A stretch of 64,000 nt of DNA from Pedobacter polaris (GTDB taxonomy: Bacteria; Bacteroidota; Bacteroidia; Sphingobacteriales; Sphingobacteriaceae), in contig NZ_SWBR01000002.1 of assembly GCF_005116505.1 (NCBI RefSeq), forward strand, positions 558,314-622,313. The letters run 5' to 3'. Both the position numbers and the translations under genes were made by a program. Below, one piece after another: positions 46,263-55,202 of the stretch. The notes under the pieces are model-generated. The model ran no database searches. It was given only the letters and a program-made list of their open reading frames with translations, and had not been told where the DNA came from. Position 1 is the stretch's first letter. Each line of letters begins with the position of its first letter.

Positions 46263-46913
46263 ATGGAACTAACAAAAGAAATGATACAAAGTTTGAGGCA
46301 AGATTATCGCTCTGCAGAATTAAGTGAAAAAGATGCTGATAAAAGCCCTATCAAACAGTTCGAAAAATGGTTTACTGCAGCAATAGATGCTCAATTATAT
46401 GAACCAAATGTAATGACTTTAGCAACAGCCGATAAATCTGGTAAACCTAATGCCCGTATTGTTTTATTAAAAGGATTTGATGAAAATGGTTTCAGTTTCT
46501 ATACAAATTACTTAAGTCAAAAAGGTAAAGAGATTAAAAAAAATCCTCAAGCTTGTTTAGTATTCTTTTGGGCCGAATTAGAAAGACAAGTTCGAATCGA
46601 AGGTAAAATTGAGAAATTATCTAAAGAGGCATCAGAAAAATATTTCCATTCTAGACCAGTAGAAAGTCAGATTGGAGCAATTGTTTCTCCTCAAAGTCAA
46701 ATCATTACAAATAGGCAGCTATTAGAAACAAAGGTTAAAGAATTAACTGCTCAATATGAAGGTAAAACAATTCCTAAACCAGCACATTGGGGTGGATACA
46801 TTGTTAAACCAACATCAATAGAGTTTTGGCAAGGTAGAACTAGTCGTTTGCACGATAGAATTAAATATGATTTGATTAATGGTAAATGGCAAACCAATAG
46901 ATTAGCACCTTAA
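46263..46913 (+). CDS. pdxH: Pyridoxine/pyridoxamine 5'-phosphate oxidase
   Basis: A 216-residue FMN enzyme that oxidises PNP and PMP to PLP. The N-terminal helix SLRQDYRSAELSEKDADKSPIKQFEKWF is followed by the FMN-binding barrel: NARIVLLKGFDENGFSFYTNY, LVFFWAELERQVRIEGKIEKLS and FHSRPVESQIGAIVSPQS. The C-terminal PTSIEFWQGRTSRLHDRIKY and the final RLAP are the PdxH signature. The next gene follows after 8 bases. Confidence 0.97.
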   Translation: MELTKEMIQSLRQDYRSAELSEKDADKSPIKQFEKWFTAAIDAQLYEPNVMTLATADKSGKPNARIVLLKGFDENGFSFYTNYLSQKGKEIKKNPQACLVFFWAELERQVRIEGKIEKLSKEASEKYFHSRPVESQIGAIVSPQSQIITNRQLLETKVKELTAQYEGKTIPKPAHWGGYIVKPTSIEFWQGRTSRLHDRIKYDLINGKWQTNRLAP

Positions 46914-46921
46914 TATTATAT

Positions 46922-47809
46922 ATGAAAAACATTACAGTAATCGGTTCTGGTACAATGGGCAATGGAATTGCGCACACATTTGCGCAGTTTGGTTATCAAG
47001 TAAATCTTGTAGATATTAATATCGAAGCACTTGACAAAGCCATTGTAACTATAACAAAAAATTTAGATAGACAAGTTGCAAAAGGAACCTTAACTGAGGA
47101 GGCAAAAGAAGCAACACTCAGTAATATTACAACCATAACAGATTTGCAAACTGGAGTTGAAAATGCAGATTTAATTGTGGAAGCAGCTACAGAAAATATA
47201 GAGCTCAAGCTTAAAATTTTTAAAGATTTAGATCAATTTGCAAAGCCAGAAGCCATTTTAGCAAGTAATACTTCTTCCATTTCCATTACCCAAATTGCAG
47301 CTGTTACCAATCGTGGAGATAAAGTTATTGGTATGCATTTTATGAATCCAGTTCCTGTAATGAAATTGGTTGAGGTTATTAGAGGTTATGCAACTAGTAA
47401 TGAAACAACTCATCAGATAATGGAGCTTTCGAAAAAATTAGAAAAATCTCCTGTAGAAGTTAATGATTATCCAGGTTTTGTGGCTAATAGAATTCTAATG
47501 CCCATGATTAATGAAGCTGTATATACGCTATTTGAGGGTGTAGCTGGTGTTGAAGAAATAGATACAGTTATGAAATTAGGAATGGCCCATCCGATGGGAC
47601 CCTTACAATTGGCAGATTTCATTGGTCTTGATGTCTGTTTAGCCATTTTAAATGTATTACATCAAGGCTTTGGAAATCCAAAATATGCTCCCTGCCCCTT
47701 ATTAGTTAATATGGTAATGGCAGGTAAAAAAGGAGTAAAATCTGGCGAAGGTTTTTATGATTATAGCAATGGTGTAAAAGAAGCTAAGGTTGCTGCCAAG
47801 TTTATATAA
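46922..47809 (+). CDS. 3-hydroxybutyryl-CoA dehydrogenase
   Basis: A 295-residue NAD-dependent 3-hydroxyacyl-CoA dehydrogenase. The Rossmann start is ITVIGSGTMGNGIAHTFAQFGYQVNLVDI. ASNTSSISITQIA, GMHFMNPVPVMKLVEVIRG (catalytic His) and VNDYPGFVANRILMPMINEA follow, and the C-terminal GLDVCLAILNVLHQGFGNPKYAPCPLLVNMV carries the dimer domain. It suits short-chain fatty-acid or amino-acid catabolism. It lies 8 bases after pdxH, so the two are likely co-transcribed, without a clear functional link. Confidence 0.93.
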   Translation: MKNITVIGSGTMGNGIAHTFAQFGYQVNLVDINIEALDKAIVTITKNLDRQVAKGTLTEEAKEATLSNITTITDLQTGVENADLIVEAATENIELKLKIFKDLDQFAKPEAILASNTSSISITQIAAVTNRGDKVIGMHFMNPVPVMKLVEVIRGYATSNETTHQIMELSKKLEKSPVEVNDYPGFVANRILMPMINEAVYTLFEGVAGVEEIDTVMKLGMAHPMGPLQLADFIGLDVCLAILNVLHQGFGNPKYAPCPLLVNMVMAGKKGVKSGEGFYDYSNGVKEAKVAAKFI

Positions 47810-47814
47810 TTTTT

Positions 47815-47862
47815 GGCTCATGGCTCATGGCTAATTGACCATGAACTATTGACTATTAACTA
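47815..47862. repeat. Short tandem GGCTCAT repeat in the ruvB leader
   Basis: TTGGCTCATGGCTCATGGCT followed by AATTGACCATGAACTATTGA and a second TTGACTATTAAC-type word. The block looks like an interspersed repeat remnant and explains why the reading frame stays open upstream of the true ruvB start. Confidence 0.55.
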
Positions 47863-47863
47863 T

Positions 47864-47871
47864 TATCTTTA
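47864..47871 (+). promoter_or_regulatory. -7 box of ruvB, leaderless-type
   Basis: TATCTTTA (one mismatch from TAnnTTTG) ends 4 bases before the preferred ATG at 47876, the same geometry as at pdxH, queG and bioF. Confidence 0.35.
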
Positions 47872-47875
47872 CCAA

Positions 47876-48898
47876 ATGAATGAAAATCTAGACCCTTCTT
47901 CAGATAACTTAAGTCCAATAGAACGTGATATTGAAAAAGTATTACGTCCACAAGAATTTGAGGATTTTACAGGTCAAGAAAAGATTTTAGAAAATCTCAA
48001 AATTTTCGTTAAAGCAGCAAAACTAAGAGGAGAAGCATTGGATCATGTTTTATTACATGGCCCTCCGGGATTGGGGAAAACTACGCTTTCATACATCATT
48101 GCTAATGAAATGGGTGTGAATATCAAAGTAACCTCTGGTCCTGTTTTAGATAAGCCTGGTGACTTGGCAGGCTTATTAACAAATCTAGAAACGGGAGATA
48201 TTTTATTTATTGATGAAATTCATCGTTTATCACCTTTGGTAGAGGAATATTTATACTCTGCAATGGAAGATTTTAAGATTGACATTATGTTAGAGAGTGG
48301 ACCAAATGCTCGCTCAGTACAAATAGGTTTAAATCCGTTTACCTTAGTTGGCGCCACAACACGTTCTGGACTATTAACGGCACCATTAAGAGCAAGGTTT
48401 GGCATTAATTCTCGTCTAGCCTATTATGATGCAAAAATTTTAACAACTATTGTCTTACGTTCATCTGCTATTTTAAACACGCCAATATCTGATGAAGGAG
48501 CTTATGAAATTGCCCGTCGTAGCCGTGGTACTCCCCGTATTGCCAATGCGCTTTTACGTAGAACTAGAGATTTTGCACAGATAAAAGGAAATGGAAGTAT
48601 TGATACAGAAATTGCTCGCTATGCATTAACGGCTTTAAATGTTGATGAACATGGTTTAGATGAGATGGATAATAAAATTCTACTAGCCATTATTGATAAA
48701 TTTAAAGGTGGCCCAGTTGGTTTAAAAACCATTGCAACTGCTGTTGGTGAAGACGATGGTACTATTGAAGAAGTTTATGAACCATTTCTCATCCAAGAAG
48801 GTTATTTAATGCGTACAGCTCGTGGTAGAGAAGTAACTGAAGCCGCATACAAACACCTAAATAGGATTAAACTAGGGCAAACGGGCAAACTATTTTAG
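47876..48898 (+). CDS. ruvB: Holliday junction branch-migration ATPase RuvB
   Basis: A 340-residue AAA+ motor of the RuvAB complex. [23 protein letters not shown] is followed by Walker [13 protein letters not shown], Walker [13 protein letters not shown], the RuvA-contact hairpin region, sensor [20 protein letters not shown] and the C-terminal winged helix ([36 protein letters not shown]). The frame is open from 47813, but the first 21 codons there come from a repeat. [10 protein letters not shown] at 47876 is the start that aligns with the family and has a -7 box just upstream. Confidence 0.97.
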   Translation: MNENLDPSSDNLSPIERDIEKVLRPQEFEDFTGQEKILENLKIFVKAAKLRGEALDHVLLHGPPGLGKTTLSYIIANEMGVNIKVTSGPVLDKPGDLAGLLTNLETGDILFIDEIHRLSPLVEEYLYSAMEDFKIDIMLESGPNARSVQIGLNPFTLVGATTRSGLLTAPLRARFGINSRLAYYDAKILTTIVLRSSAILNTPISDEGAYEIARRSRGTPRIANALLRRTRDFAQIKGNGSIDTEIARYALTALNVDEHGLDEMDNKILLAIIDKFKGGPVGLKTIATAVGEDDGTIEEVYEPFLIQEGYLMRTARGREVTEAAYKHLNRIKLGQTGKLF

Positions 48899-48931
48899 CA
48901 AATTGTTGTTAATAAATTAAGACTAACCTTT

Positions 48932-48959
48932 AGCAATAAAAATTTCCTTTATTGCTTTT
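48932..48959 (+). terminator. Terminator after ruvB
   Basis: AGCAATAAA (48932-48940) pairs perfectly with TTTATTGCT (48948-48956), followed by TTT. Confidence 0.6.
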
Positions 48960-48970
48960 AATATCATTTT

Positions 48971-50476
48971 ATGAATATAGAAATACGAAAACTCACAATA
49001 GAGGATTATAAAGATTTACGTGAATCGATGGTACAAGCTTATACCAGTGGAAATGGAATCTGGAGCAGAGCAAACATCTTAAATTTATTGACATTATTTC
49101 CAAAAGGCCAACTTTGCGTAGCTGTTGATAATAAGGTTGTAGCCTGTTCTTTATCTATTATAGTTGATTATGATATTTTTGGAGACAACCATACCTATGA
49201 AGATATCACTGGAAAATATACCTTTTCTACCCACACAGCAAGTGGGAATGTTTTGTATGGCATTGAAGTTTTTGTTCATCCAGAATATCGTGGTTTGCGC
49301 TTAGCTAGAAGATTATATGAAGCAAGAAAAGAGTTGTGCGAAACATTAAATCTAGAAAGCATTATAGCGGGTGGTAGAATTCCAGGTTATCATGAATTTG
49401 CAGATACACTTTCACCAAGAGCATACATCGATAAAGTTAAATCTAAAGAAATTTACGATCCTACGCTTACTTTTCAGATTTCAAATGATTTTCACGTTCG
49501 TAAAGTTTTAAAGAATTATTTACCTGGTGATTTAGAATCAAAAGAATATGCAACTTTAATTGAGTGGAACAATATCTATTATCAAGACAATGTTTCAGCA
49601 AGATCTGCCAAGACTATAAGATTGGGATTGGTACAATGGCAAATGCGTTTATTTCCAGATATAGATGCATTTTACGAGCAAGTTAAATTTTTTGTTGATG
49701 CAGTAAGCGGATACAAATCAGATTTTATCATGTTCCCAGAATTTTTCAATACGCCACTGCTAGAGCCCTACAACCATTTACCTGAAATGGAAGCCATGAG
49801 AAAACTGGCCGAAAGTACGGCTGAGATTGTGAAGAAACTCCAAGAATATGCAGTTTCATATAATGTAAATATTATCTCTGGTAGTATGCCGATTATAGAA
49901 AACGGAAAACTATACAATGCCACTTATTTATGCCATAGAAATGGATTAACAGAAGATTACAGGAAAATACACATCACGCCTAACGAGCAAAAATACTATG
50001 GCATGTCTGGAGGAGATAAGATAGGTGTATTCGATACCGACTGTGGTAAAATTGGAATTTTAATCTGTTACGACGTCGAATTTCCAGAACTAAGTAGAAT
50101 TTACGCAGACCAAGGAATGCAGATATTATTTGTTCCATTTTTAACTGACACTCAAAATGGATATACCAGAGTTCGGAGATGTGCGCAAGCTAGAGCGATA
50201 GAAAATGAGTGTTATGTAGCAATTGCAGGTTGCGTTGGTAATCTACCTAAAGTAAATAACATGGATATTCAGTTTGCACAATCTGCAGTTTTTACTCCTT
50301 CTGATTTTGCTTTTCCTACAAATGCAGTAAAAGCAGAAACTACACCTAATACAGAAATGATGTTAGTAGTAGATGTTGATTTACATCTTTTAGACGAATT
50401 ACATCACTTTGGTACAGTTAAAATATTAAAAGACAGACGGAAAGATTTGTATGAGGTTAGATTATTAAAATCTTAG
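48971..50476 (+). CDS. GNAT acetyltransferase / nitrilase-family amidohydrolase fusion
   Basis: A 501-residue two-domain protein. Residues ~1-200 are a GNAT-like acyltransferase with VLYGIEVFVHPEYRGLRLARRLYEARKELCE, which holds the acetyl-CoA pyrophosphate loop (R-G-L-R-L-A). Residues ~215-500 are a carbon-nitrogen hydrolase with the full catalytic triad: E257 in FPEFF, K332 in YRKIHI and C366 in LICYDVEFPEL. The fusion is known in several bacterial phyla, but the substrate is not established. A coupled acyl transfer and amide hydrolysis on the same small molecule is plausible. It is a lone gene between ruvB and a hairpin repeat. Confidence 0.9.
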   Translation: MNIEIRKLTIEDYKDLRESMVQAYTSGNGIWSRANILNLLTLFPKGQLCVAVDNKVVACSLSIIVDYDIFGDNHTYEDITGKYTFSTHTASGNVLYGIEVFVHPEYRGLRLARRLYEARKELCETLNLESIIAGGRIPGYHEFADTLSPRAYIDKVKSKEIYDPTLTFQISNDFHVRKVLKNYLPGDLESKEYATLIEWNNIYYQDNVSARSAKTIRLGLVQWQMRLFPDIDAFYEQVKFFVDAVSGYKSDFIMFPEFFNTPLLEPYNHLPEMEAMRKLAESTAEIVKKLQEYAVSYNVNIISGSMPIIENGKLYNATYLCHRNGLTEDYRKIHITPNEQKYYGMSGGDKIGVFDTDCGKIGILICYDVEFPELSRIYADQGMQILFVPFLTDTQNGYTRVRRCAQARAIENECYVAIAGCVGNLPKVNNMDIQFAQSAVFTPSDFAFPTNAVKAETTPNTEMMLVVDVDLHLLDELHHFGTVKILKDRRKDLYEVRLLKS

Positions 50477-50493
50477 ATTATCTTCAAATATTT

Positions 50494-50531
50494 GTCATTC
50501 TGAGGAACAAATATAGTTTGCTCAGAATGAC
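50494..50531. repeat. GTCATTCTGAG hairpin
   Basis: GTCATTCTGAG (50494-50504) pairs perfectly with CTCAGAATGAC (50521-50531). The arms resemble the GTCATTC/GAATGAC ends of the longer repeats at 27245 and 39169. It lies between convergent genes. Confidence 0.7.
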
Positions 50532-50550
50532 TTATTAAATGTAAATCTTT

Positions 50551-50772
50551 TTAATTTGAAACATTGTTTCTAAAGAAGATGAAATAAACAATAAGTAAGA
50601 CCACAATAACAATTGGAATAATCCACTTCATGGCCTGTCCAGCCCCTTTGTTATCAGGTTCATTAACAGTTGGCGCAGGTCCAGGATTTTCCTTATGAGC
50701 CTCATAATTTGTTTCTACTGGTGGAGCAGCTTTATTTGGGTCTTCTGTATGGTTAGGCGTTGAATTTTCCAT
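50551..50772 (-). CDS. Small tail-anchored membrane protein
   Basis: A 73-residue protein: a hydrophilic Pro/Glu/Asn-rich N-terminal half (about 1-46) and one C-terminal membrane segment (MKWIIPIVIVVLLIVYFIFF, about 48-67) with a short NNVSN tail. No family is recognised. The clear tail-anchor design and good separation from both neighbours support a real gene. The role is unknown. Confidence 0.6.
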   Translation of the reverse strand: MENSTPNHTEDPNKAAPPVETNYEAHKENPGPAPTVNEPDNKGAGQAMKWIIPIVIVVLLIVYFIFFRNNVSN

Positions 50773-50862
50773 GATATTTATAATTTAATTTTCCATGATA
50801 GGATAATTTCCAATCAAATACCTAACAAATAGAAAGCATAAAAGGTTTTTTACTTAAAAGCC

Positions 50863-50870
50863 TATCTTTG
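50863..50870 (+). promoter_or_regulatory. -7 box of queG, leaderless-type
   Basis: TATCTTTG matches TAnnTTTG exactly and ends 5 bases before the queG ATG. Confidence 0.45.
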
Positions 50871-50875
50871 TATAA

Positions 50876-51811
50876 ATGTTCAACAATTCTGCAAAATATA
50901 GTCAAATGATTAAAGCGGAAGCTTTACGCTTAGGCTTTATGGCTTGTGGAATTAGTAAGGCCGAATTTTTAGAAGAAGAAGCTCCTAGATTAGAAAATTG
51001 GCTCAACAATAACCATCACGGCGAAATGGGTTATATGGAAAATCATTTCGATAAGCGATTAGATCCGCGTCTATTGGTTGATGATGCCAAATCTATAGTT
51101 TCTTTAACGCTCAACTACTTTACCGAAGATAAACAGTTGGATATCAATGCGCCTAAAATTTCTAAATACGCTTTTGGAACAGATTATCACAGTGTGATAA
51201 AAGAAAAACTTAAAGAATTATTAGCATTTATAAATGAAAACATTGGAGAAGTAGCTGGTCGTTGCTTTGTAGACTCAGCTCCTGTAATGGATAAAGCGTG
51301 GGCACAAAAATCTGGATTAGGTTGGCGAGGAAAAAATTCAAACTTAATAAGTAAGGATGCAGGATCTTTTTTCTTTTTGGCAGAACTGATTATAGACTTA
51401 GAATTAGCTTATGATTCTCCCTTTGCAGCAGATCATTGCGGCTCATGTACACGTTGCATAGACGCCTGCCCTACGGATGCTATTGTTGCTCCCTATACTG
51501 TAGATGGAAGCAAATGCATTTCTTATTTAACCATTGAATTAAAGAACGAAATACCAACAGAATTTAAGGGTAAAATGGAAAATTGGATGTTTGGTTGTGA
51601 TATTTGCCAAGATGTTTGTCCTTGGAATAGATTTGCCACGCCACATAAAGAGCCAGCATTTGAGCCTGCCCTAACCCTTTTACAACTTAAAAAAGATGAG
51701 TTAATTGAAATGACAGATGATGTCTTTAAACAGGTTTTTAAAGGTTCTGCGGTTAAGCGTACAAAATTTACCGGCTTAAAAAGAAACATTGATTTTTTAA
51801 GAGAAAATTAG
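50876..51811 (+). CDS. queG: Epoxyqueuosine reductase QueG
   Basis: A 311-residue cobalamin-dependent iron-sulfur enzyme that reduces epoxyqueuosine to queuosine in tRNA. The N-terminal part has [36 protein letters not shown], then [23 protein letters not shown] (B12-binding loop and catalytic Asp region). Two 4Fe-4S clusters follow, [16 protein letters not shown] and [13 protein letters not shown]. The length matches short QueG forms without HEAT repeats. The next gene starts directly after its stop codon. Confidence 0.96.
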   Translation: MFNNSAKYSQMIKAEALRLGFMACGISKAEFLEEEAPRLENWLNNNHHGEMGYMENHFDKRLDPRLLVDDAKSIVSLTLNYFTEDKQLDINAPKISKYAFGTDYHSVIKEKLKELLAFINENIGEVAGRCFVDSAPVMDKAWAQKSGLGWRGKNSNLISKDAGSFFFLAELIIDLELAYDSPFAADHCGSCTRCIDACPTDAIVAPYTVDGSKCISYLTIELKNEIPTEFKGKMENWMFGCDICQDVCPWNRFATPHKEPAFEPALTLLQLKKDELIEMTDDVFKQVFKGSAVKRTKFTGLKRNIDFLREN

Positions 51812-52660
51812 ATGAGATATTTGATAATAATTGTACTTGTACTTTGCTTATTAGAAAGCTTAAATGCCCAAGTTTTGAAATTGAAACCACGCAAAGCGAA
51901 TGCTATAACAGGTTCAGCTTTTGCGAAATCTATTGCTGATAGTACTTTATCATTAGCACAACGCGAAGTATTGATTTTAAATGAAATTAAAAGTGGAAAT
52001 GTCCCAGATTTTTTAAGGAAGCTCAAAGAAATTACAGATAATACTGATCATAGTATGGGGATAGAAAAGGTATCCATAAGTTATTATGTTTTACCTGATT
52101 ATTTTTGCATAGGTAGTAATGAAGATTTTTTTTATATACCTATGACTCCAATTTTGGCACAAAAAGTAGCTGATTTAACTAAATGTAGTTTACCCACAAA
52201 GCGGATGGTTGATCAAATCTATAAAAATGCTACAATTAAGCTTTCTCCGCAACCAATTCCTCCTACAAAAGCAATGACAACAGTACCCATCTTTATAGCA
52301 CATAATGATGTATTAAATAAGCAATTAGCACCCTTTCTATTAAAACACAATGCTAGTGATTTAACTGCTGGGAATAAAAAGGACATCATTATTAGCAATA
52401 AAATTTATGGAGAAAAAACTGATAGAGTTGTTATTTATGGTTGGCATAAATTAGATGGAAAAGCTATTCAACCAGTTTATAATAAACACACTAATACTTG
52501 GGCAGATTACAGCCATGGTGTTCGTTTAGTTCAAAACAAAGTATGGGTTAATGGTAAAAAAACCAATATTGCTAAAGTTTTAGCAGATAAAAAAAATTGT
52601 TTTTTATTGAGTGAGGAAGGTGTAATAGAAAAGCCTTATTATCCGATTACTAAGTATTAA
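51812..52660 (+). CDS. Secreted protein of unknown function abutting queG
   Basis: A 282-residue exported protein (signal MRYLIIIVLVLCLLESLNAQ). The ATG follows the queG TAG with no gap, so translation is probably coupled. The mature protein holds YVLPDYFCIGSNEDFFYIPMTP near residue 93, HNDVLNKQLAP near 170, and YGWHKLDGKAIQPVYN then WADYSHGVRLV near 210-240. The last stretch, with Trp-His and Tyr-Ser-His-Gly, looks conserved and could form an active or binding site. I do not recognise the family. No link to queuosine is implied by its export. Confidence 0.7.
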   Translation: MRYLIIIVLVLCLLESLNAQVLKLKPRKANAITGSAFAKSIADSTLSLAQREVLILNEIKSGNVPDFLRKLKEITDNTDHSMGIEKVSISYYVLPDYFCIGSNEDFFYIPMTPILAQKVADLTKCSLPTKRMVDQIYKNATIKLSPQPIPPTKAMTTVPIFIAHNDVLNKQLAPFLLKHNASDLTAGNKKDIIISNKIYGEKTDRVVIYGWHKLDGKAIQPVYNKHTNTWADYSHGVRLVQNKVWVNGKKTNIAKVLADKKNCFLLSEEGVIEKPYYPITKY

Positions 52661-52712
52661 TTTCTTTTAAATCATAACAATTTAAAGAATACCAAAGTAC
52701 GGAGTAAAACAA

Positions 52713-52738
52713 AAGCCCGATTAATATTAATCGGGCTT
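52713..52738. terminator. Bidirectional terminator, perfect 13-bp palindrome
   Basis: AAGCCCGATTAAT (52713-52725) is followed at once by its exact complement ATTAATCGGGCTT (52726-52738). It lies between convergent genes and has a T-rich tail on the minus strand. Confidence 0.75.
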
Positions 52739-52750
52739 CTAAATTTGCTT

Positions 52751-54643
52751 TTAATTCTTTACTACAAAAGTATTGTCACTCCTATCCTTATCTGGAACAT
52801 GGCTGCTGCCCAATACAACTTTATTCAATTTTTTGGTAGTGGGGAATCTGCTTACCACTTCTTTGTTTCCATTTTTCCAAGCTATTATACTTAAGTGACT
52901 TTTTTCAGTTGTTCCGTCATCATAAGTCAAGGTTAAATCAACTGGCAAGGGTTTATTGCTCTTATTTTGTACAATAACTGAATAACCTGTTTGGGTTTTA
53001 ATTACATCTGTTATCGCCAGATCCGTTACTCCCTCCTCAAAAAACCAAGGTTTCCAAAACCAATCTAGATTTTCTCCAGCTCCAGTATTCATGCTGTAAA
53101 AGAAATCATACGGCATTGGGTGTTTGCCATTCCAGTTTTTAATATAATGATGTAAGGCTTTGGTAAATAATTCATCTCCTAAATAGTCTTTTATAAAAAG
53201 ATAGCCAAAACCAGGTTTAGGATAGGAATTGATAAATGAGCCAACCCCTTTTAATTCTGTTGTTAAAGTTACAATTGGAGAATCGTCTTTATTACCCGAA
53301 GAATTACCGGTTTGTAATACTCCATAATCATCTACAATTGTACTATCTATCATGGGCGAAATTAGCCACTCACCTATTGTAGCCCAGCCCTCGTCCATCC
53401 AACCGTATTTTGTTTCATTTATCCCCATATAAAACGGGAACATGGTATGAAAAATCTCATGATCAGTTAAGGTAATTGCATCAAAAGTGTTGCTAGTTGG
53501 ATTGTCATTAACCATCATTGGATATTCCATCTGATCTAAACCATCAAAAACTGTAATGTGATTATATGGAAAAGGCCATTTTGGAAAATTATAACTCATT
53601 GCATAAACTGTCTTCCGAGCAAAGTTTATAACTTCATAATAGTCTTTATGTTTTGCATTAAATACGGCATCTACCCTAGTCCTTCTTTTAGTAATAGGAT
53701 CTACCACCAAACTATTCGATTTCCATAGGTAGTGGTTACTGGTTGCAAAAGCAAAATCAACTACATTTTTAGCATCGAATTTAAAAGTGTTGAATGGTTT
53801 TTGCACTGTTATTTTATTACTTGCTAAATCGGCACTATCAATTACATTGATAGTCACATCACTTTTTTCTGCTTGTTGGAGCTTTTTATAAACCTCTTTA
53901 TTAAATACTTCCGCACCATTTACCAAATCTCCAGTTGCCCAAACTCCAAAATTTTTGGGTACGGTAATAGTTACGTGAAAATTACAAAAATCATTGTAAA
54001 ACTCTTCTGCACCACTGTAAGGTATTCTATTCCAACCATCTACATCATCATAAACAGCAATTCTGGGAAAGAAATAGGCTATAAAATGTGCACCTTCGTC
54101 TACCTGACCAGTTCTTTGATGAGAACCCTTATTTAACGTGTAACTGTACTCAATTTTAAAATTAATAGTTTTACCAGGTGACAAGGCCGGAATTTTGGTA
54201 TGCATATTAGTTCCGTCGATTACTAAACTTGAGGTATCTTTAAGCTGATTATTTAGTAAAACACTTGTGATTTTAACACCTTCACCTAAATCACGTTCAT
54301 TGAACTTAGATTTTCTAGGAACTCCCTTTTTATAAAGGTTTGGATATAACTTAAACCAAATTTCTTCTAAAACATCTGGGCTATTATTGGTGTATTGAAT
54401 TTCTACCGTTCCTTTTAACAATCTAGTTTCAGGATTAAAATCTACTTTGATATTGTAGTTAGCTGTATTTTGCCAATAGTTTTTCCCCGGTGCACCATTA
54501 ATGTCACGAGTTCCTTTTTGGTAAGCTTTTTGAAAAACTGTTTCTACCGGAAGCTGAGCCTTAGCATTGATGGCAGTAGAAAAAGCAAGAACCGCACATG
54601 CAAATAGGTAAACACAGATTTTTTGTTTATTTCTTTTAACCAT
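52751..54643 (-). CDS. Secreted M1-family metallopeptidase
   Basis: A 630-residue exported gluzincin. The signal peptide lies at about 6-29, followed by an N-terminal beta domain (~50-250). The catalytic domain has HEIFH at 395-399 and the third zinc ligand E418 in WMDEGWA, giving HExxH-x18-E as in M1 aminopeptidases. GLDQMEYPMMVN lies where the GxMEN substrate motif sits. The C-terminal part is a short beta domain (VIVQNKSNKPLPVDLTLTYDDG). A periplasmic aminopeptidase role in peptide scavenging is expected. It is a single gene; a 28-base repeat lies 29 bases before its start. Confidence 0.92.
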   Translation of the reverse strand: MVKRNKQKICVYLFACAVLAFSTAINAKAQLPVETVFQKAYQKGTRDINGAPGKNYWQNTANYNIKVDFNPETRLLKGTVEIQYTNNSPDVLEEIWFKLYPNLYKKGVPRKSKFNERDLGEGVKITSVLLNNQLKDTSSLVIDGTNMHTKIPALSPGKTINFKIEYSYTLNKGSHQRTGQVDEGAHFIAYFFPRIAVYDDVDGWNRIPYSGAEEFYNDFCNFHVTITVPKNFGVWATGDLVNGAEVFNKEVYKKLQQAEKSDVTINVIDSADLASNKITVQKPFNTFKFDAKNVVDFAFATSNHYLWKSNSLVVDPITKRRTRVDAVFNAKHKDYYEVINFARKTVYAMSYNFPKWPFPYNHITVFDGLDQMEYPMMVNDNPTSNTFDAITLTDHEIFHTMFPFYMGINETKYGWMDEGWATIGEWLISPMIDSTIVDDYGVLQTGNSSGNKDDSPIVTLTTELKGVGSFINSYPKPGFGYLFIKDYLGDELFTKALHHYIKNWNGKHPMPYDFFYSMNTGAGENLDWFWKPWFFEEGVTDLAITDVIKTQTGYSVIVQNKSNKPLPVDLTLTYDDGTTEKSHLSIIAWKNGNKEVVSRFPTTKKLNKVVLGSSHVPDKDRSDNTFVVKN

Positions 54644-54672
54644 TGTATTTCATTAATATAAAAAAATTTAAA

Positions 54673-54700
54673 ACCACAGATTACACAGATAAACACAGAT
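54673..54700. repeat. Left inverted repeat flanking the GxxExxY gene
   Basis: A 28-base block starts ACCACAGAT and ends AACACAGAT with a third ACACAGAT in the middle. It matches the complement of 55150-55177 at 23 of 28 positions; both 9-base ends are identical. Confidence 0.75.
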
Positions 54701-54711
54701 GTTTTGCTTAA

Positions 54712-55083
54712 CTAATAACCATTTAACATTCTTTTAATTTCAACTCGGGGTTTTCCAAAGTTTATGAGTAAACCGCATTGCTTGTTGCAAGCTACTAGGT
54801 AATTCATTAATTGTGCTTGATGTATTTCTGTTAGCTCTTTTACTGCTTTTAGTTCTACTACAACCTTGTTTTCAACCATTAAATCTGCAAAATATTCACC
54901 TACAACCTCACCATGATATAGTACTTGTAAAGGTTGCTGTTTCATAACTAATAAATTGCATCTCACAATTTCTATAAACAATGCATTTTCATATACCTTT
55001 TCTAGAAAACCTGAACCTAGCGTATTGGAAACTGCATAGGCAGAACCAATAATTTTTTCTGTTATAGCATTAATTTCTTCCAT
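54712..55083 (-). CDS. GxxExxY-family protein (PD-(D/E)XK-like)
   Basis: A 123-residue protein with the name-giving motif G25-F-L-E28-K-V-Y31 and a PD-(D/E)XK-type core: D67 in FADLMV and E77-L-K79 in VVVELKAV, with a following Gln/His helix (EIHQAQLMNYLVA). These residues are those expected of a nuclease-fold metal site, but no activity is established for the family. It lies alone inside a ~505-base unit bounded by 28-base inverted repeats, between an aminopeptidase and an exonuclease gene on the same strand. Confidence 0.9.
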   Translation of the reverse strand: MEEINAITEKIIGSAYAVSNTLGSGFLEKVYENALFIEIVRCNLLVMKQQPLQVLYHGEVVGEYFADLMVENKVVVELKAVKELTEIHQAQLMNYLVACNKQCGLLINFGKPRVEIKRMLNGY

Positions 55084-55149
55084 AAAAAAACAAGTAATTA
55101 TTGCAAACAGATTTTAGAAAACGGAATAAGCACATTCATAGACATTTAT

Positions 55150-55177
55150 ATCTGTGTTCATCCTTTTCATCTGTGGT
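55150..55177. repeat. Right inverted repeat flanking the GxxExxY gene
   Basis: ATCTGTGTT at the left end and ATCTGTGGT at the right end are the exact complements of the ends of the block at 54673-54700. The centre has diverged. Confidence 0.75.
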
Positions 55178-55202
55178 TAAGTTTATTTGTAGTGAAACGA
55201 CC

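Noticed and set aside
47813-47875. N-terminal extension of RuvB
   Set aside because: The added residues come from a GGCTCAT repeat; the family aligns from the ATG at 47876, which has a -7 box just upstream.
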